Counted from the stretch's first letter, positions 30,741 to 41,744 are shown. The stretch: DNA of 64,000 bases from Rhabdophis nuchalis (GCA_039707465.1 CM077648.1:17357619-17421618), one strand, 5' to 3'. The notes: a model not told the origin generated them from the letters alone. Made by a program: numbers and translations.

Positions 30741-32361
30741 GGTCATTGGGAGGTGAACTGCTGTTGGTGGGGGGGCTTACAAGACCTCACTTGAAACATC
30801 CACTCCTGAAGCCCTCATAAACAGAAGAACATTGACATGTCCCTAAATTCTGTTGAAGACATGACTTTCCCTGGTAACAAAATGTTTGGCAAGCAATCCA
30901 CAAAGTTGAAGAATGAACCTTCACCTTCATAAAAGGCTTTCTTTATACAAAATCCTCCCCCTAGGTATGATTGTCCCCGAGGTGATATTCACCCAGACAG
31001 GTTCACCTGAACTCATAGCCGAAATCATGGATGGACCCATCCTATTTAGGCACATTTTTGAGGCCTGGCGCATATGTGAAAGGCATGCATGTGCAAGCAA
31101 AGCACAGAAGGCTGGGTGCATTCACGGAAGGAGTGCATAGGGCGAACCAGTGGTAACAAAATGTGAATCCCATCACTAATTGGATCCCACACTGTTGCTT
31201 TTCTGAAAAGCCCTGATGGTGTGGTTTTGTGAGAGGGCCTGGAGACCATGAATGAGATGGAGCTGATTGTGTTGCTGCTGACATGGATGGAGTGAATCGA
31301 GATTTTTATGTTGTGGATTTTTAAAAAAAATATTATAAAATGCCCTGTATGAGTTGGGTAGCCACATAACTGTGCCCAAGATCAGGTGACTCACCTAAGG
31401 GGGTGACAATGTGGTCATTTTGACTCAGTCCTACGTTTAAGCAGGCAGTGGGATTCACTTAAAATGACTCACAGATTCACTTTGCAGATACAAGGTAGAT
31501 AAATGACTCAATCTGAAATTTCAGTTGCAAATTGAGGTGGCACTATAGCTCACAAATGGTAATTATAACCAGGACATGTTGAAAGTCAAGTAAAACAAGC
31601 AGGAATTACTTTGTCTTTTAGAATAGCCCCATTTGCCTTCTGTGACATAGGGACTCAGTCAACGTATCTGTTAATTATCCTGATACCTGGCTTTTTGTCC
31701 TTAAGGGCAAACGATTTCCCATTTTCTAGCACCAATATGGTGCTAAGTATAGAATTAGCTTTCTGCCTCTTATTTTTTTATCCATGACAGAAAAATATTC
31801 CTCTTGAAGAGACATAATTTGAGTCTTACAGAAGCACAAACTAATAACATGCATAATTAATCTACCTGTTTTCTATTCCAGTCCCATTTCCTACTCTCAT
31901 TAGATAGAATCAATTAGCACGGGACGGTTAAGATTTTGCAAATATAGTTCTTGGAGAGAGTGGAGAGGGAAACTAGGAAAAACGGTACTTTGTGCTATTT
32001 AAGTGCCCTAAATGTGGAGAGCTTCCTTTCTCCCCCGCCTCTACTTTAACCAAGTACAACTCGTTAATTTAAAGAGGAGCTGTGTCCTACACAAATGAAG
32101 TAAATTTTATGATAGCAATTCTGATGGGAAGATGAAAATCTCTCTTCTTGCAGCATATTTTTTTAACCCACTTTGCTATTAGTTTTGCATGCAGTTAAAA
32201 ATACAACCAGTCAAATTAAGCTATTAAACCACTGAGCAAAACAGAGTGTAAAGAGGACTCAGAAGTCCATCAACATAGTTTTCACTAACATGGGTTGTAG
32301 TTTCTTGGAAGTACATCTCAGAGGAATAAACCATGGATGAAGATCTAGTGGTAAATTTGTG
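30741..32361. other. 1.6-kb low-repeat stretch
   Basis: At about 30985-31185 there is a decayed MITE (inner GCATGCATGTGCAAGC, end ACCAGTGGTAAC and ATCCCATCACT). The rest is unassigned. 31640-32220 has many TAATTA/AATTAG motifs (AACATGCATAATTAATC, GAATCAATTAGCACG) and no repeats, so it is a fair candidate for conserved noncoding DNA. Confidence 0.4.
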
Positions 32362-32369
32362 GCTGAAAG

Positions 32370-33146
32370 CAGTGGTGGGATTCAAATAATTTAACAACCG
32401 GTTCTCTGCCCTAATGACCAGCTGGGTGGGCGTGGCTCGGTGGTCATGTGACTGGGTGGGCGTGGCCAACTCAATGTCACTCAGGTCGATGAGCCCTTCG
32501 CCTTAGTTGTTATAATGTAATAATGGTTAACTGGAGAGGTGTAGATCTCAGAAATCCATCACAGCAGTTGTGTCCAAAATGTCTGTCTGCCATACGCAGA
32601 GTTTATTTGGCTTTTATACAGTTTTAACAAGCAAAGCAAAAGCAGGGTAGCAACAGCATCTTATTGGTACATTTTCCTTGTCAATATATTAAGACCATCC
32701 CAGTCAAGGTAGAGGCTCCACATATCCAAAGGCTCCTGGTACTACCTGGTTTTCATAAACAATTGAGGTCATAGATGTTGAGGTAATCAGTCACTGAGAT
32801 CATGGCAGTTTGCTGCACATGTCTGTACATAACTTTTCCTCTCTCCCCACATCTGGTTCTTCTAATTAGATGAGCTCATAGGTATTCAAGGTAACCAGCT
32901 ACTGAGATCATGGTAATTTAACATTTCCTCTATTCCTTCAGAGAGGCAGTTTCTCTAAGGAGGGCAATAAAGATTAGGCTAGAAACGACACCAGAATGTT
33001 TCCTTCCTGCCTTCCTTACAGGATTAGCCCAGTAAAGTAGAAAAAAACAAAATGCGATTTCTTCCAACAACCGGTTCTCTGAACTGCTTAGAAAGTTAAC
33101 AACTGGTTCTCCCGAATAGGTACGAACTGGCTGAATTCCACCACTG
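32370..33146. mobile_element. hAT MITE carrying a solo LTR
   Basis: GCTGAAAG flanks both sides exactly (32362-32369, 33147-33154). The ends are CAGTGGTGGGATTC and GAATTCCACCACTG. Removing the LTR (32540-32940) and its 6-bp duplication leaves 370 bp, the same length as the intact inverse copy at 35238-35607, which it matches module by module. Confidence 0.95.
32540..32940 (-). mobile_element. solo retroviral-type LTR, 401 bp
   Basis: TG...CA ends with GAGAGG on both sides (32534-32539, 32941-32946). On the minus strand it begins TGAAGGAATAGAGG, has TATAAAAGCCAAATAAAC (TATA box and polyadenylation signal close together) and ends GATTTCTGAGATCTACA. The 6-bp duplication and layout fit an endogenous retrovirus. 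No internal genes remain; a two-LTR provirus was presumably lost by recombination. Confidence 0.85.
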
Positions 33147-33154
33147 GCTGAAAG

Positions 33155-33898
33155 ACATCAAACAGTGTTTCACAGCTAAGCTTCAGGACCACAGAGACAT
33201 GGCTGCCTGGGGTTTGTTCTTGGCTTGGCTAAATTAACTTAACTAATTCTTCTGCTTCCTTCTTTGACTCTTTTGTCATCTGCTGTTTTCCTCTCAAAGG
33301 TCAACTCTGTCTAAGTATGCCTACCCCATCTGAATGTCATTTACATGCAAGCTTTTGCTGACAGACCCCATTACACTTTTTCTTTGTCTCTGGATGTTTC
33401 ATTTATGCGCCTCATCTCCCTCCCTCCCCCATCACATTTTTCAGACCTGATAATTGATTATTTCTACCCTTTCTGCAAAAACCTTGTCAGACTTTCATCT
33501 TCATTGATGTCACCTTAAAATACCACATTAATTAATCTCTATGATGTCCTGCTAACAACAACCCAAAAACAACTATAGCGGTGAATAAGTGTTGGGCTCC
33601 TTCACATTGAGCACAGCTTCATGCAGTTTTCCAGGCAACAATATGGAAATGGTTTACAATAGCCGTCCGATATATCCCCCCTCCCTTAGCCTTTCCTTTC
33701 AACCAACCATTTGGTTTATTTTTGTTCATGATTGAAAAAGTGAAAAAAATACGCTCATATTTTTTTTGTTTTTTTTAATTGAATTATTAGCTACCACTTA
33801 TATTGTATATATTGATAGGCTGATTTGACTGATATATCTTTGTGTACTGTCTATTCATGTGATACTACAGAGTTCAGGGTATACTTTCCAGTTACATG
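33155..33898. other. unassigned stretch
   Basis: Nothing recognised. Short poly-T and CCCTCC runs only. Confidence 0.45.
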
Positions 33899-34024
33899 TC
33901 ATAGTATCATAGGGCTGGAAGGGACCTTGGAGGTGTTCTAGCCCGCCCCTTGCTCAAGGCAGGAGTCTTATACCATCCCAGGAAAATTGTTGTCCTGCCT
34001 ATTTTGGAAAACCTCCAATGGAGG

Positions 34025-34202
34025 CAGTGGTGTATTAACCATTAAGCAGACTAAGCACGTGCTTAGGGACCAGGCACAAGGGGACCCCACAAAGTTGAGA
34101 AAGAAAAAAAAACACAGTGAAGATTTGTACAATAGGTACAAAGGAGGGAGGCACCAAGATTTGTCAGTGCTTAGGGCACCAGTGAGCCTTAATCCACTAC
34201 CG
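34025..34202. mobile_element. hAT-type MITE with near-exact duplication
   Basis: Starts CAGTGGTGTATTAACC and ends CCTTAATCCACTACCG. Flanks AATGGAGG (34017-34024) and AATGGAAG (34203-34210) match 7 of 8. The centre carries TTAGGGACCAGGCAC and its relative GCTTAGGGCACC. Confidence 0.85.
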
Positions 34203-34262
34203 AATGGAAGCAACCTATTCCGTTGACTGTTCTCACTGTCAGAATACTTCTCCTTACTTCTA

Positions 34263-34512
34263 CCGTGTTCCCCTGAAAATAAGACAGGGTCTTATATTCT
34301 TCTGGCCCCTGAAATAAGCGCTTGGCCTTATTTTCAGGGAGATCTTATTATTTTTGAGGTGCAGGAGGCGGGGAGCGTAGTCAACTCATGGCTGCTGCTG
34401 TGTTGCAATATTTCCAGGGAAGGCTTATTTTCAGGGGCGGACTTATTTTAATACATGCGCTCAAAAGTCTGATTGGGCTTATTATCCGGGGAGGTCTTAT
34501 TTTCAGGGAAAG
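34263..34512. mobile_element. mariner-type MITE (AATAAGAC family)
   Basis: TA then CCGTGTTCCCCTGAAAATAAGACAGGGTC; the right side ends GAGGTCTTATTTTCAGGGAA. Inner modules AAATAAGCGCTTGG, GAGGTGCAGGAGGC, TTGCAATATTTCC, GCGCTCAAAAG, TTGGGCTTATTATC recur at 46062 and 47659. The last bases of the right terminus are lost. Confidence 0.85.
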
Positions 34513-34704
34513 ATTGGAATTCTCTTTAACAAGCTTCAACCCATTATTTCTTGTCCTGCCCTCTAGTATCCCAGAGCATAAGTCAGGCCTTATCTTCTTC
34601 ACATCTTGTTTGTGACAGCTCCTCAAGTATTAGAACTGTCTGCCTGACCTTGGATCTTCCTAGACTTCTGCACCAGAAGGTGGAATCCATAGAAGCTAGG
34701 AACC

Positions 34705-34875
34705 TTGTCACCATTGGCTGGTCCACCAGTTGTGATCCTGCCTGGACCAGTCTGCTCTAATGATATCACTCGTGCCTTAAGGACCATATGGCTGGAGTAT
34801 TATAACGCACTACACACTATGCACCAGTCACTATATAAGTCTTTGGAGATGAGGCAGAAGCTGCATATGAACATA
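34705..34875 (+). pseudogene. weak L2/CR1-like reverse-transcriptase scrap
   Basis: The frame reads DITRALRTIWLEYYNALH, similar to the HALVTSRLDYCNALY-type motif of L2-clade reverse transcriptases. Flanking conservation is poor; a chance match is possible. Confidence 0.35.
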
Positions 34876-35105
34876 GCAATAGAGCTTAAAGTTATATACC
34901 ACTTCACAGTACTTTACAGCTCTCTGTAAGCGATTTACAGAGTCCACATATTCCCCCCAACAATCTGGATCCTCATTTTACCAACCTCAGAAGGATGGAA
35001 GGCTGAGTCAACCTTGAGCCTGCTGAGATTCAAACTACTGAACTGCTGGCAGTCAGCAGAAGTAGCCTGTACTACTGCATTCCAACCACTGTGCCTGCCA
35101 CCTTG
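34876..35105 (-). mobile_element. tRNA-derived SINE with L2-like tail
   Basis: Inverse of the family at 55748: AGCAATAGAGCTTAAAGTTATATACC, CTTCACAGTACTTTACAG, AACAATCTGGATCCTCATTTTACC, AAGGCTGAGTCAACCTTGAG, CTGAACTGCTGGCAGTCAGC and AACCACTGTGCC. Confidence 0.88.
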
Positions 35106-35237
35106 GCTCATAGTAGTCAGGCTGTTGGCAGAACAATCCTGCCATTGGAAAATAATTCCAATCTCAAGGTCACAGCAGGGCATTACAATCAGTCAAATCT
35201 CTGCCTAGGCCAGAATTAAGAGAGACACTCCTGAAAG

Positions 35238-35607
35238 CAGTGGTGGGATTCAGCCAGTTCTCACCTATTCGGGAGAACCGGTTGTTAAGTTTCTAAGCAA
35301 TTCGGAGAACCAGTTGTTGGAAGAAATCTCATTTTGTTTCTTTCCATTTTTTGAGGCTAATCCTGTAAGGAAGGCAGGAAGGAAACATTCTGGTGTTGTT
35401 TCTAGCCTAATCTTTATTGCCCTGCTTACAGAAACTGCCTTTCTGGTTAACCCTTATTCCATTGTAAACAGCTAAGGTGAAGCACCCATCGATGTGAGTG
35501 ACATTGAGTTGGCCACGCCTACATGGTCACATGACCATCAAACACACCTACCCAGCTGGTCATTAGGGCACAGAACCAGTTGTTAAATTATTTGAATCTC
35601 ACCACTG
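35238..35607. mobile_element. 370-bp hAT MITE, intact
   Basis: CAGTGGTGGGATTCAGCC to GAATCTCACCACTG. Flanks CCTGAAAG (35230-35237) and CCTGACAG (35608-35615) match 7 of 8. It is the same family as 32370, opposite orientation, without the LTR. Confidence 0.93.
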
Positions 35608-35615
35608 CCTGACAG

Positions 35616-36339
35616 TCAACCTACACCACATAATGTTTTGCTAATGGGTTTTGCTATTATACTTTTTTTTTTTATCTATAGAAGATTCATTTGTCAGCTT
35701 CATCTTTCCCTTAATGAGAAAGGCTGGCTTCTGTTTGTGTCATTATATTATGTTGTATTTTTGATTAATTTGATTTCCTGTTTGCTTGCTTGCTTGGTTG
35801 TTCGCTGTCCAGAGTCTTATTTTATTGAATTAGCCTGCTTTATATCGGTAAATAAATAAATAATGCCAAATGATAAGATGATATACTTGTTTCCTGCCTT
35901 AGTGTGATATATGGTCCTATTCATTTTTTTTAATGAACTACAGTATCAGTGGCTAAAGGTAATATAATGGACATTGTGAATCATTTTCTGACTCAAACTT
36001 TCAAAAACAATATTCTATAGTAGCATTAGCTGTTACAACTTCAGAGGGTTACCAGATCTGTGCTGAAAGAATCGAGATGACCACTAGATGTCAGAAAACA
36101 GAATTTAATCTGTCTCTTTGATGCTCTCCAGTTCTGCTGTCCAAATCTGATTGCCCTAATTAAATAAATAGATTAATTAAATTGCTTAGTGGGTGTGAAG
36201 TCTGCAAAATTAGCTGGTCATCTTTTATAAGGCCAAGTAGTTAAATCCAGGAGCCTGCAGAAATCCAGATCACTAAATGGCAACAAAGAGATACAGAAAA
36301 ATCAAAATCTGCCTTGGTTTTTTTGCTTTTCCCCCCCAG
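35616..36339. other. low-repeat stretch upstream of a candidate exon
   Basis: CGCTGTCCAGAGTC and TTTATATCGGTAAATAAATAAAT at 35803-35863 look like a decayed L2 tail. The rest is unassigned AT-rich sequence ending in a long polypyrimidine acceptor tract. Confidence 0.4.
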
Positions 36340-36407
36340 ACTACAGCCCAGAACCGATAACTCCATTTGTAAAGGAATATCCTGTCAATTTTTGGCTTGG
36401 TGAGCAG
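36340..36407 (+). CDS. candidate internal exon A, unknown protein
   Basis: TTTTTTTGCTTTTCCCCCCCAG (36318-36339) is a very strong acceptor and GAGCAG|GTAAAT a usable donor; an alternative GTGAGC donor lies 8 bases earlier. Of three frames only one is open: after two bases it reads YSPEPITPFVKEYP then VNFWLGEQ, a protein-like composition. It enters with two bases of a split codon and leaves at a codon boundary, compatible with candidate exon B. I do not recognise the protein. 68 bp is short, and chance cannot be excluded. Confidence 0.3.
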
Positions 36408-36686
36408 GTAAATTGCATACAAGGACAAATAGAGGAACATTTTTGAAAAGATAAAGTATGAGAAATGATAGGGGCTGTGAAATACTCACAAAGTGTGCAA
36501 GAACTAACAGTACTGGGGTAGATATTTATTCATGTGCTACCGCAATCAAGCCAATTACATTGAGGGACCATGTTAAATTAGCATGTTGTTATCCATCCAT
36601 GAGCTGAACCAATCTGAATGTATATTTTAGAGCACGTTACTTTGAGCACATGTAAGCAATATCTTAAAGGTAATATTTCTAACTTT

Positions 36687-36940
36687 TGTTGTTGTTGTTA
36701 GTTGTGAAGCCGTTTCAGACCCATCACGACCCCATGGACAACCTTCCTCCAGGCCTTCCTGTCCTCTACCATCCCCCGGAGTCCATTTAAGCTCACGCCT
36801 ACTGCTTCAGTGACTCCATCCAACCACCTCATTCTTTGTTGTCCCCTTCTTCTTTTGCCCTCAATCTTTCCCATCATTAGGCTTTTCTCCAGTGAGTCCT
36901 TCCTTCTCATTAGGTGGCCAAAGTGTTTGAAGCTTTCGTT
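36687..36940 (-). mobile_element. Bov-B (RTE) LINE 3' end
   Basis: The minus strand ends in a CAA-type tail (GTTGTTGTTGTT on plus, 36687-36698). The sequence includes the inverse of GACCCCATGGACAACC, the Bov-B counterpart of the ruminant GTCCATGGGGTCGC motif. Confidence 0.9.
36698..36910 (-). pseudogene. Bov-B ORF2 C-terminal remnant
   Basis: 70 open codons: MRRKDSLEKSLMMGKIEGKR, RRGQQRMRWLDGVTEA, LNGLRGMVEDRKAWRKVVHG. This is the C-terminus of RTE-clade Bov-B proteins (LEK-MLGKIEG, RRG-QRMRWLDGI motifs). Bov-B is known from squamates and ruminants and is thought to have moved horizontally. Confidence 0.93.
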
Positions 36941-37159
36941 AGCATGTTGTAACTAAGTACAGATCATAATTCTTTCCTATTTGTCTTGTAAGCAGTATCC
37001 AAGCAGTGAATATATGGAGAAATGTTCACATTGAGGAGGGTGCAACTGCGTATCGATTCTTCTAATTGTTTTTAGAAGAATTCTGAAAAAAAGGGAGAGC
37101 AGTGAAAAGAATAGAAATATTAAGAAAACAGAAAACTAATGTTCTTTCAGCAATTAAAC

Positions 37160-37272
37160 AGATTCCAGAAGTTGTGGGTGCTATGTTAAGAAGAGAGTTG
37201 GCATCTATTTGTCCTGCTTGAGTTGGATTAGAAGACCTCCAAGGTCCCTTGGAATTCTGTTATTCTGTTATA
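37160..37272 (+). mobile_element. CR1 LINE 3' end fragment
   Basis: TTCCAGAAGTTGTGGGTGC, GAGTTGGATTAGAAGACCTCC and AAGGTCCCTTGGAATTCTG with an ATTCTGTT tail. Confidence 0.8.
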
Positions 37273-37872
37273 CTTAATATATCCAGACATTAAGCGCATG
37301 ATAAAACAAATACAACAAATTATTATTTGGATGAAGGACATTTGTGTTTTCTGCCTTTCCTGCTAAATGTATGCCTTACATTTCTATACCAAGAGAATCC
37401 AAAGACTTTTAGCAGGCTCCTTCCCACCCACCCCCATCTCCAAACAAAAGTCTGCAGACAAGTTTTTCTTTTGTAACTTATATATAAAGGAATAACAGGC
37501 TGATCAATATCCTCAAAGTTACTGAGTGAATCAAAGACCAAGATAAATATGTCCCATAGCAAAGGAGGCCCATGGAATGCTTACCCAATTATAGTACCAG
37601 TACATCACCTTTAGCCTGACTGAAAAGCCAAAGTTTCCTTAGAGATTTTTTTTCTTCTTAAAATATTTCATTTAGTCTAATCCCTTGTGCTTCCATTAAG
37701 TTGACTTTGTGGCTGGATCATGGGAAGCTGCCCTTAAGTCAGTTGGACGAGTGAGATATGTGATACTTTTGTGTGTGTGTGTGTCTTATTGCTTCTAGTT
37801 CCTTGTTCTAAAGACTGTTTATCATACCAATAGAAAAGAATATTTGTATTTGTAGCTCAGGGTTTAAACGAA
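37273..37872. other. unassigned stretch
   Basis: No repeat recognised apart from a short GT run at 37770-37785. Confidence 0.45.
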
Positions 37873-38355
37873 ATGCACAGGTACAGTATAGGTAGTACCT
37901 TGCTCAATAGTAGCAACTGTGAGAGGGATCTTGGAATCCTAGTGGACAACCATTTAAATATGAGCCAGCCGTGTGCAGCAGCTGCCAAAAAAGCCAACAC
38001 AGTTCTAGGCTGCATAAACAGAGGGATAGAATCAAGATCACGTGAAGTGTTAATACCACTTTATAAGGCCTTGGTAAGGCCACACTTGGAATACTGCATT
38101 CAGTTTTGGTCGCCAAGATGTAGAAAAGATGTGGAGACTCTAGAAAGAGTGCAGAGAACAGCAACAAAGATGATTAAGGGACTGGAGGCTAAAACATATG
38201 AGGAACAGTTGCAGGAACTGGGTATGTCTAGTTTAATGAAAAGAAGGACTAGAGGAGACATGATAGCAGTCTTCCAATATCTCAGAGGCTGCCACAAAGA
38301 AGAGGGAGTGAAACTATTCTCCAAAGCACCTGAGGGCAGAACAAGAAGCAATGGG
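37873..38355 (+). pseudogene. CR1 reverse-transcriptase C-terminal remnant
   Basis: The open frame has LLNSSNCERDLGILVDNHLN, then KKANTVLGCINRGIESRSRE, ALVRPHLEYCIQFWSPRCRK, DVETLERVQRTATKMIKGLE, RGDMIAVFQYLRGCHKEEG and RTRSNG. It is interrupted by the L2 tail, which supplies foreign residues before a stop. Confidence 0.92.
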
Positions 38356-38356
38356 T

Positions 38357-38432
38357 GTGCGCCGCCCTGGGTCCGTTTGGAGAAGGGCGGGGTATAAATT
38401 TAATAAAATAAAAATAAATAAATAAATAAATA
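38357..38432 (+). mobile_element. short L2 3' tail inserted in CR1
   Basis: TGCGCCGCCCTGGGTCCGT, TTGGAGAAGGGCGGGGTATA, AATTTAATAAAATAAAAATAAATAAATAAA: the last 75 bp of the L2 subfamily at 25892, ending in (AAAT)n. An extreme 5' truncation. Confidence 0.85.
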
Positions 38433-38660
38433 AACTAATCAAGGAGAGAAGCAACTTAGAACTGAGGAGAAATTTCTTGACAATTAGAATAATTAATCAG
38501 TGGAACAGCTTGCTTCCAGAAGTTGTGAATGCCCCTGGAAGTCTTTAAGAAGATGTTGGATAGCCATTTGTCTGAAATGGTGTTGGGTTTCCTGCCTAGG
38601 CAGGGGGTTGGACTAGAAGACCTCCAAGGTCCCTTCCAACTCTGCTATTGTATTGTATTG

Positions 38661-39372
38661 TGGGTTCCTTGATGCTCTTTGAGTGTCGTGATTTTCTTAC
38701 AGATGTTTCATTATCAAACTGGGTAATATCATCAGTGTTAGCATTGCTGATGTTACCTAGTTTGGTAATGAAATCCCAAGGGAATTTTAAAGACCTCATC
38801 CTAAACACTATGTTAGACCCACAGTGGTAGTCCTTGTTTTAAAACCCTGGGGAAATTTTAGACTCAATTATATCACTATTTATTCAGGCTTTTTCGCCTC
38901 CATTTTCAAGCAGATTGCTGAAAAATCCATGCAAATTTTCCTTCCTTCAGAACTGCAAATGTGCCAAGAGACTGCTAATAAAATATTTACAGCTAACTTT
39001 AAGATGTAAATATGTCTTCCTTATTGAGCTATAACTTCACTTTGAAAGATATCTCTTGAAGGAACAGATTTATTTTAATACATGTGTCATCTGGGTTTTT
39101 TTCTGCACTTTCTCCAAAGTTTTTTTTTCTTTCTTTTAAAAAAAATGTGCAATTAAGAAAGAGAGTAAGAACAGCTACACAATAGGTGTTTTGTACATGA
39201 AACATTCCAAAAATATCAATAGAAGACTTTTTCTAACTGAAAACTATATGACTATGTCAAAAACTACTATTCAGTTGTGGTTGTTTTCGATAAATCAATC
39301 TTGGAACTGCCTGGACAAGACCCTACAGTTTACTGGCAAAAAAAAAAAAGTGAAATAGTTTGTCATTGCCAC
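38661..39372. other. stretch with a 74-bp inverted repeat
   Basis: At 38703-38776, TTTCATTATCAAACTGGGTAA and TTACCTAGTTTGGTAATGAAA form inverted arms. The remainder is unassigned, with several poly-T runs. Confidence 0.5.
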
Positions 39373-39880
39373 TGTTGTTCCCAATTCGGGTCTGAGCCTG
39401 GTGCCGAAGCCAATGATGGACGCCAGACACGAGGTGCAGGTTTTATGATTGCTTTTTATTGGAGTACTCCAAGGAAAAGGGTTCCTGGTCAAAAGACCAA
39501 GAACCAAGAACAAAGGATTAAGAAAGCTTTATACATTTTCACTAAAGAAGAAGGCGGGACAAGGTGAAATAATAAGAAATATCCTCTAATAAACATTTTA
39601 GCACTAATTCTACAATTTGTTCTATTGGTCTATAGCTGTCCCATTCCTAAGCCTTGGCTAATGAATGCCCCAGGAGTTATCTAATAGACATTTCATTTGT
39701 TGCTGGCCATCTCTGTTCCTAAATTTTAGCTGAGGTCTGCAAGTTGTCTAATTCTTGTTGCTTTTATCAACTTTCCAACTACCCATAATTGCTACAAGCT
39801 TTACACATGCATATTTCCTGTTGATAAGCATTCTTTGTTCTTGTTAGACAGACAGACAGACCCCCACTCCTATTACAGTC
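39373..39880 (-). mobile_element. probable LTR of an endogenous retrovirus
   Basis: On the minus strand: a TGTATAAAGC TATA box (near 39530), then about 75 bp later CCAATAAAAAGC (near 39455), then CTCGTGTCTGGCGTCC and GAATTGGGAACAACA near the end. The spacing is that of a retroviral U3-R-U5. The left (3') end near 39374 is plausible; the other end, near TGTAATAGGAGTGGGGG, is uncertain and no duplication was found. No viral genes are present. Confidence 0.55.
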
Positions 39881-41132
39881 TTCCTGATTTACTTTCAAGT
39901 GTGTGCCATGATTTTGCTTTAGCAGCCAGTCCATCACCACCTTTTCTTGGGCTCAGAGAAAGTGACTGGCTTAAACTGGCTTTGTATGCCCAAGGCAGGA
40001 CTAAAACTGAAGGTCCCCTGGTTTCTAGCTTGATGCCTCAATGACTATACCAAACTGGGTCACCTTTATGTCAATTTGTAACATCTCACAAACACATTAA
40101 CACAACATTGCAATATTTTTTGCAGTTTCCAGCATTTACTCCCAGTTTCTAACCAAAAAATGACTGTTGGGAAGATGGATTTGGTTAATGACCGTGACTT
40201 TTGCTTAATGTCTGTCAGGTGTAAACAGGTGTAAACAGGTGTAAAAAATCACTTCTGGTCATATGATGCCTTGACTTATGATCACAACAACCTATGATCG
40301 TAATTCTGGGTTTAACTATGGTTCATAAATTGCAGACTATCTAATAGACCCAGTTTGTATAGTCATTGAGGTATCAAAAGTATCAGATTAGAGGGTACTA
40401 AACAAACAATTAAAGGTGCAGAGCCGAGCTCATTAACTGGGTGTTAACATTATGTTTGGAAGACCATAATTTGAGGTGGATAAGTTGTTTTTAAAGAGAA
40501 AAATAATCACTGAGTTAATTAAAACTATAATACTGCTTTTTAAAGTATAAAATCCTCATTCAGGTAATAATCAAACCAACTTGCTTTAATATTTACTAGC
40601 GACTACAAGACAATAAACAGTATACAATTTTCAGAGAGAAATAGAACATGCGGATACATAATTCACAGAAGCTATATATCTGATTATTTGAATATATGTT
40701 CATCTCCATTCATGGTTATTTATTTTTAAATGAATAGGCATTACTTTGAGCTTACTGAAGACAATTTCCAATTGATTCAAACGCTGCAGATTTTGAAAAT
40801 AATGGTTCAAATACATCTAAATCAACAAGAAGCTAAGGGAAATCATAAACATCAAAGCAGAGAACTTGATTGCCAATAGTTGCTAAAATAGTCTTTAAAA
40901 AAATAATCTCCCTTTTAAAGCTCACTTATCCCCCAAATGAGTTCAAAATAACAATTTCATAGAGCAATTATTAAAAATAAATGAAAGAAAAATAAAATAA
41001 AATTAACGAAATACTAGGGAAGAATTAGGAATCCTGCCAGCGTGCTATGATCATGGCCCCCTTCAGAATACCATAAGCTTAAAAGTAAATGAATAAAAAT
41101 AGAAGCAGAGCAGAAGAAAAAGATGAATAATT
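39881..41132. other. low-repeat stretch with a Tigger-like scrap
   Basis: 40130-40340 contains GGTTAATGACCGTGACTT, CACTTCTGGTCATATGATGCC and GACTTATGATCACAACAACC, a decayed member of the Tigger-like family, plus three GGTGTAAACA units near 40218. The rest is unassigned. Confidence 0.45.
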
Positions 41133-41140
41133 TTATATAT

Positions 41141-41499
41141 CCGTGGTGGTGAACCTATGGCATGTCCGTATGACTGTCAGTTGGCCTTCGTGTGCATGGG
41201 AGTGCTGCAACTCGAAAGAGAAGAGTTCCGTCACACATGCATGCACCGGCATCCAAATCTCTGGTTTTCCAGTGCACGCATGCGCGATGGCCAGCTGTTT
41301 GTCAGGCATGCGCCCTCACCGGAAACTGGAAGTCTGGGTGCTGGTGTGCGCATGCGCCCTGGAATGCTTTTCTTCTGAGTTTCAGAACTCTTGCACGCAT
41401 GAAAGTCAGCAAGGGTACACAGTCCCATCAGGACGGGTTTGCGTGCCAATTCCAGCATGCAGTTCAGAACGCGGTGACATAAAAGGTTAGCCATCACTG
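41141..41499. mobile_element. hAT-type MITE (family of 6783)
   Basis: Starts CCGTGGTGGTGAACCTATGG and ends GGTTAGCCATCACTG. Flanks TTATATAT (41133-41140) and TTACATAT (41500-41507) match 7 of 8. GCATGCGC motifs make it CpG-rich and create overlapping open frames that are not genes. Confidence 0.88.
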
Positions 41500-41516
41500 T
41501 TACATATCATCTAATT

Positions 41517-41744
41517 CAGTGGTAGTCAACCTGATCCCTACCGCCCACTAGTGGGCATTCCAGCTTTCATGGTGGGCGGTAGGGGTTTTGTCCGATACTG
41601 AAGCATTTTCCTTTTTTAAAAATTTAATTGACTTCCCTACTTTATAAATCAGCATTACTGTGGAACCGGTGGGCGGTTAGAAAATGTTACTACTAACAGA
41701 GATACAAAAGTGGGCGGTAGGTATAAAAAGGTTGACTACCCCTG
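41517..41744. mobile_element. hAT-type MITE with exact 8-bp duplication
   Basis: Starts CAGTGGTAGTCAACCTG and ends AGGTTGACTACCCCTG. ATCTAATT lies on both sides (41509-41516, 41745-41752). CCCTACCGCCCAC and GTGGGCGGTAGG mark the subterminal repeats. Confidence 0.95.

Larger units (their letters stand above)
33899..34640 (-). mobile_element. CR1 LINE 3' end with two later insertions
   Basis: CATAGGGCTGGAAGGGACC, TTGGAGGTGTTCTAGCC (inverse 3' UTR), GAAGCAACCTATTCCG, CCATTATTTCTTGTCCTGCC and TGACAGCTCCTCAAGTATT are CR1 sequence in order. A hAT MITE (34025-34202) and a mariner-type MITE (34263-34512) split it. Confidence 0.85.
37873..38660 (+). mobile_element. CR1 LINE 3' end, longest copy, with L2 scrap inside
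   Basis: Starts about 35 codons further upstream than the copy at 16317 and runs to the GGTTGGACTAGAAGACC and (ATTGT) end. CR1 sequence stops at GCAATGGGTG (38356) and resumes at AACTAATCAAGG (38433), exactly where 16317 is continuous; the gap holds an L2 tail. Confidence 0.92.

Noticed and set aside
41143..41497. Four overlapping frames of 73-115 codons
   Set aside because: They fall inside the MITE at 41141-41499.
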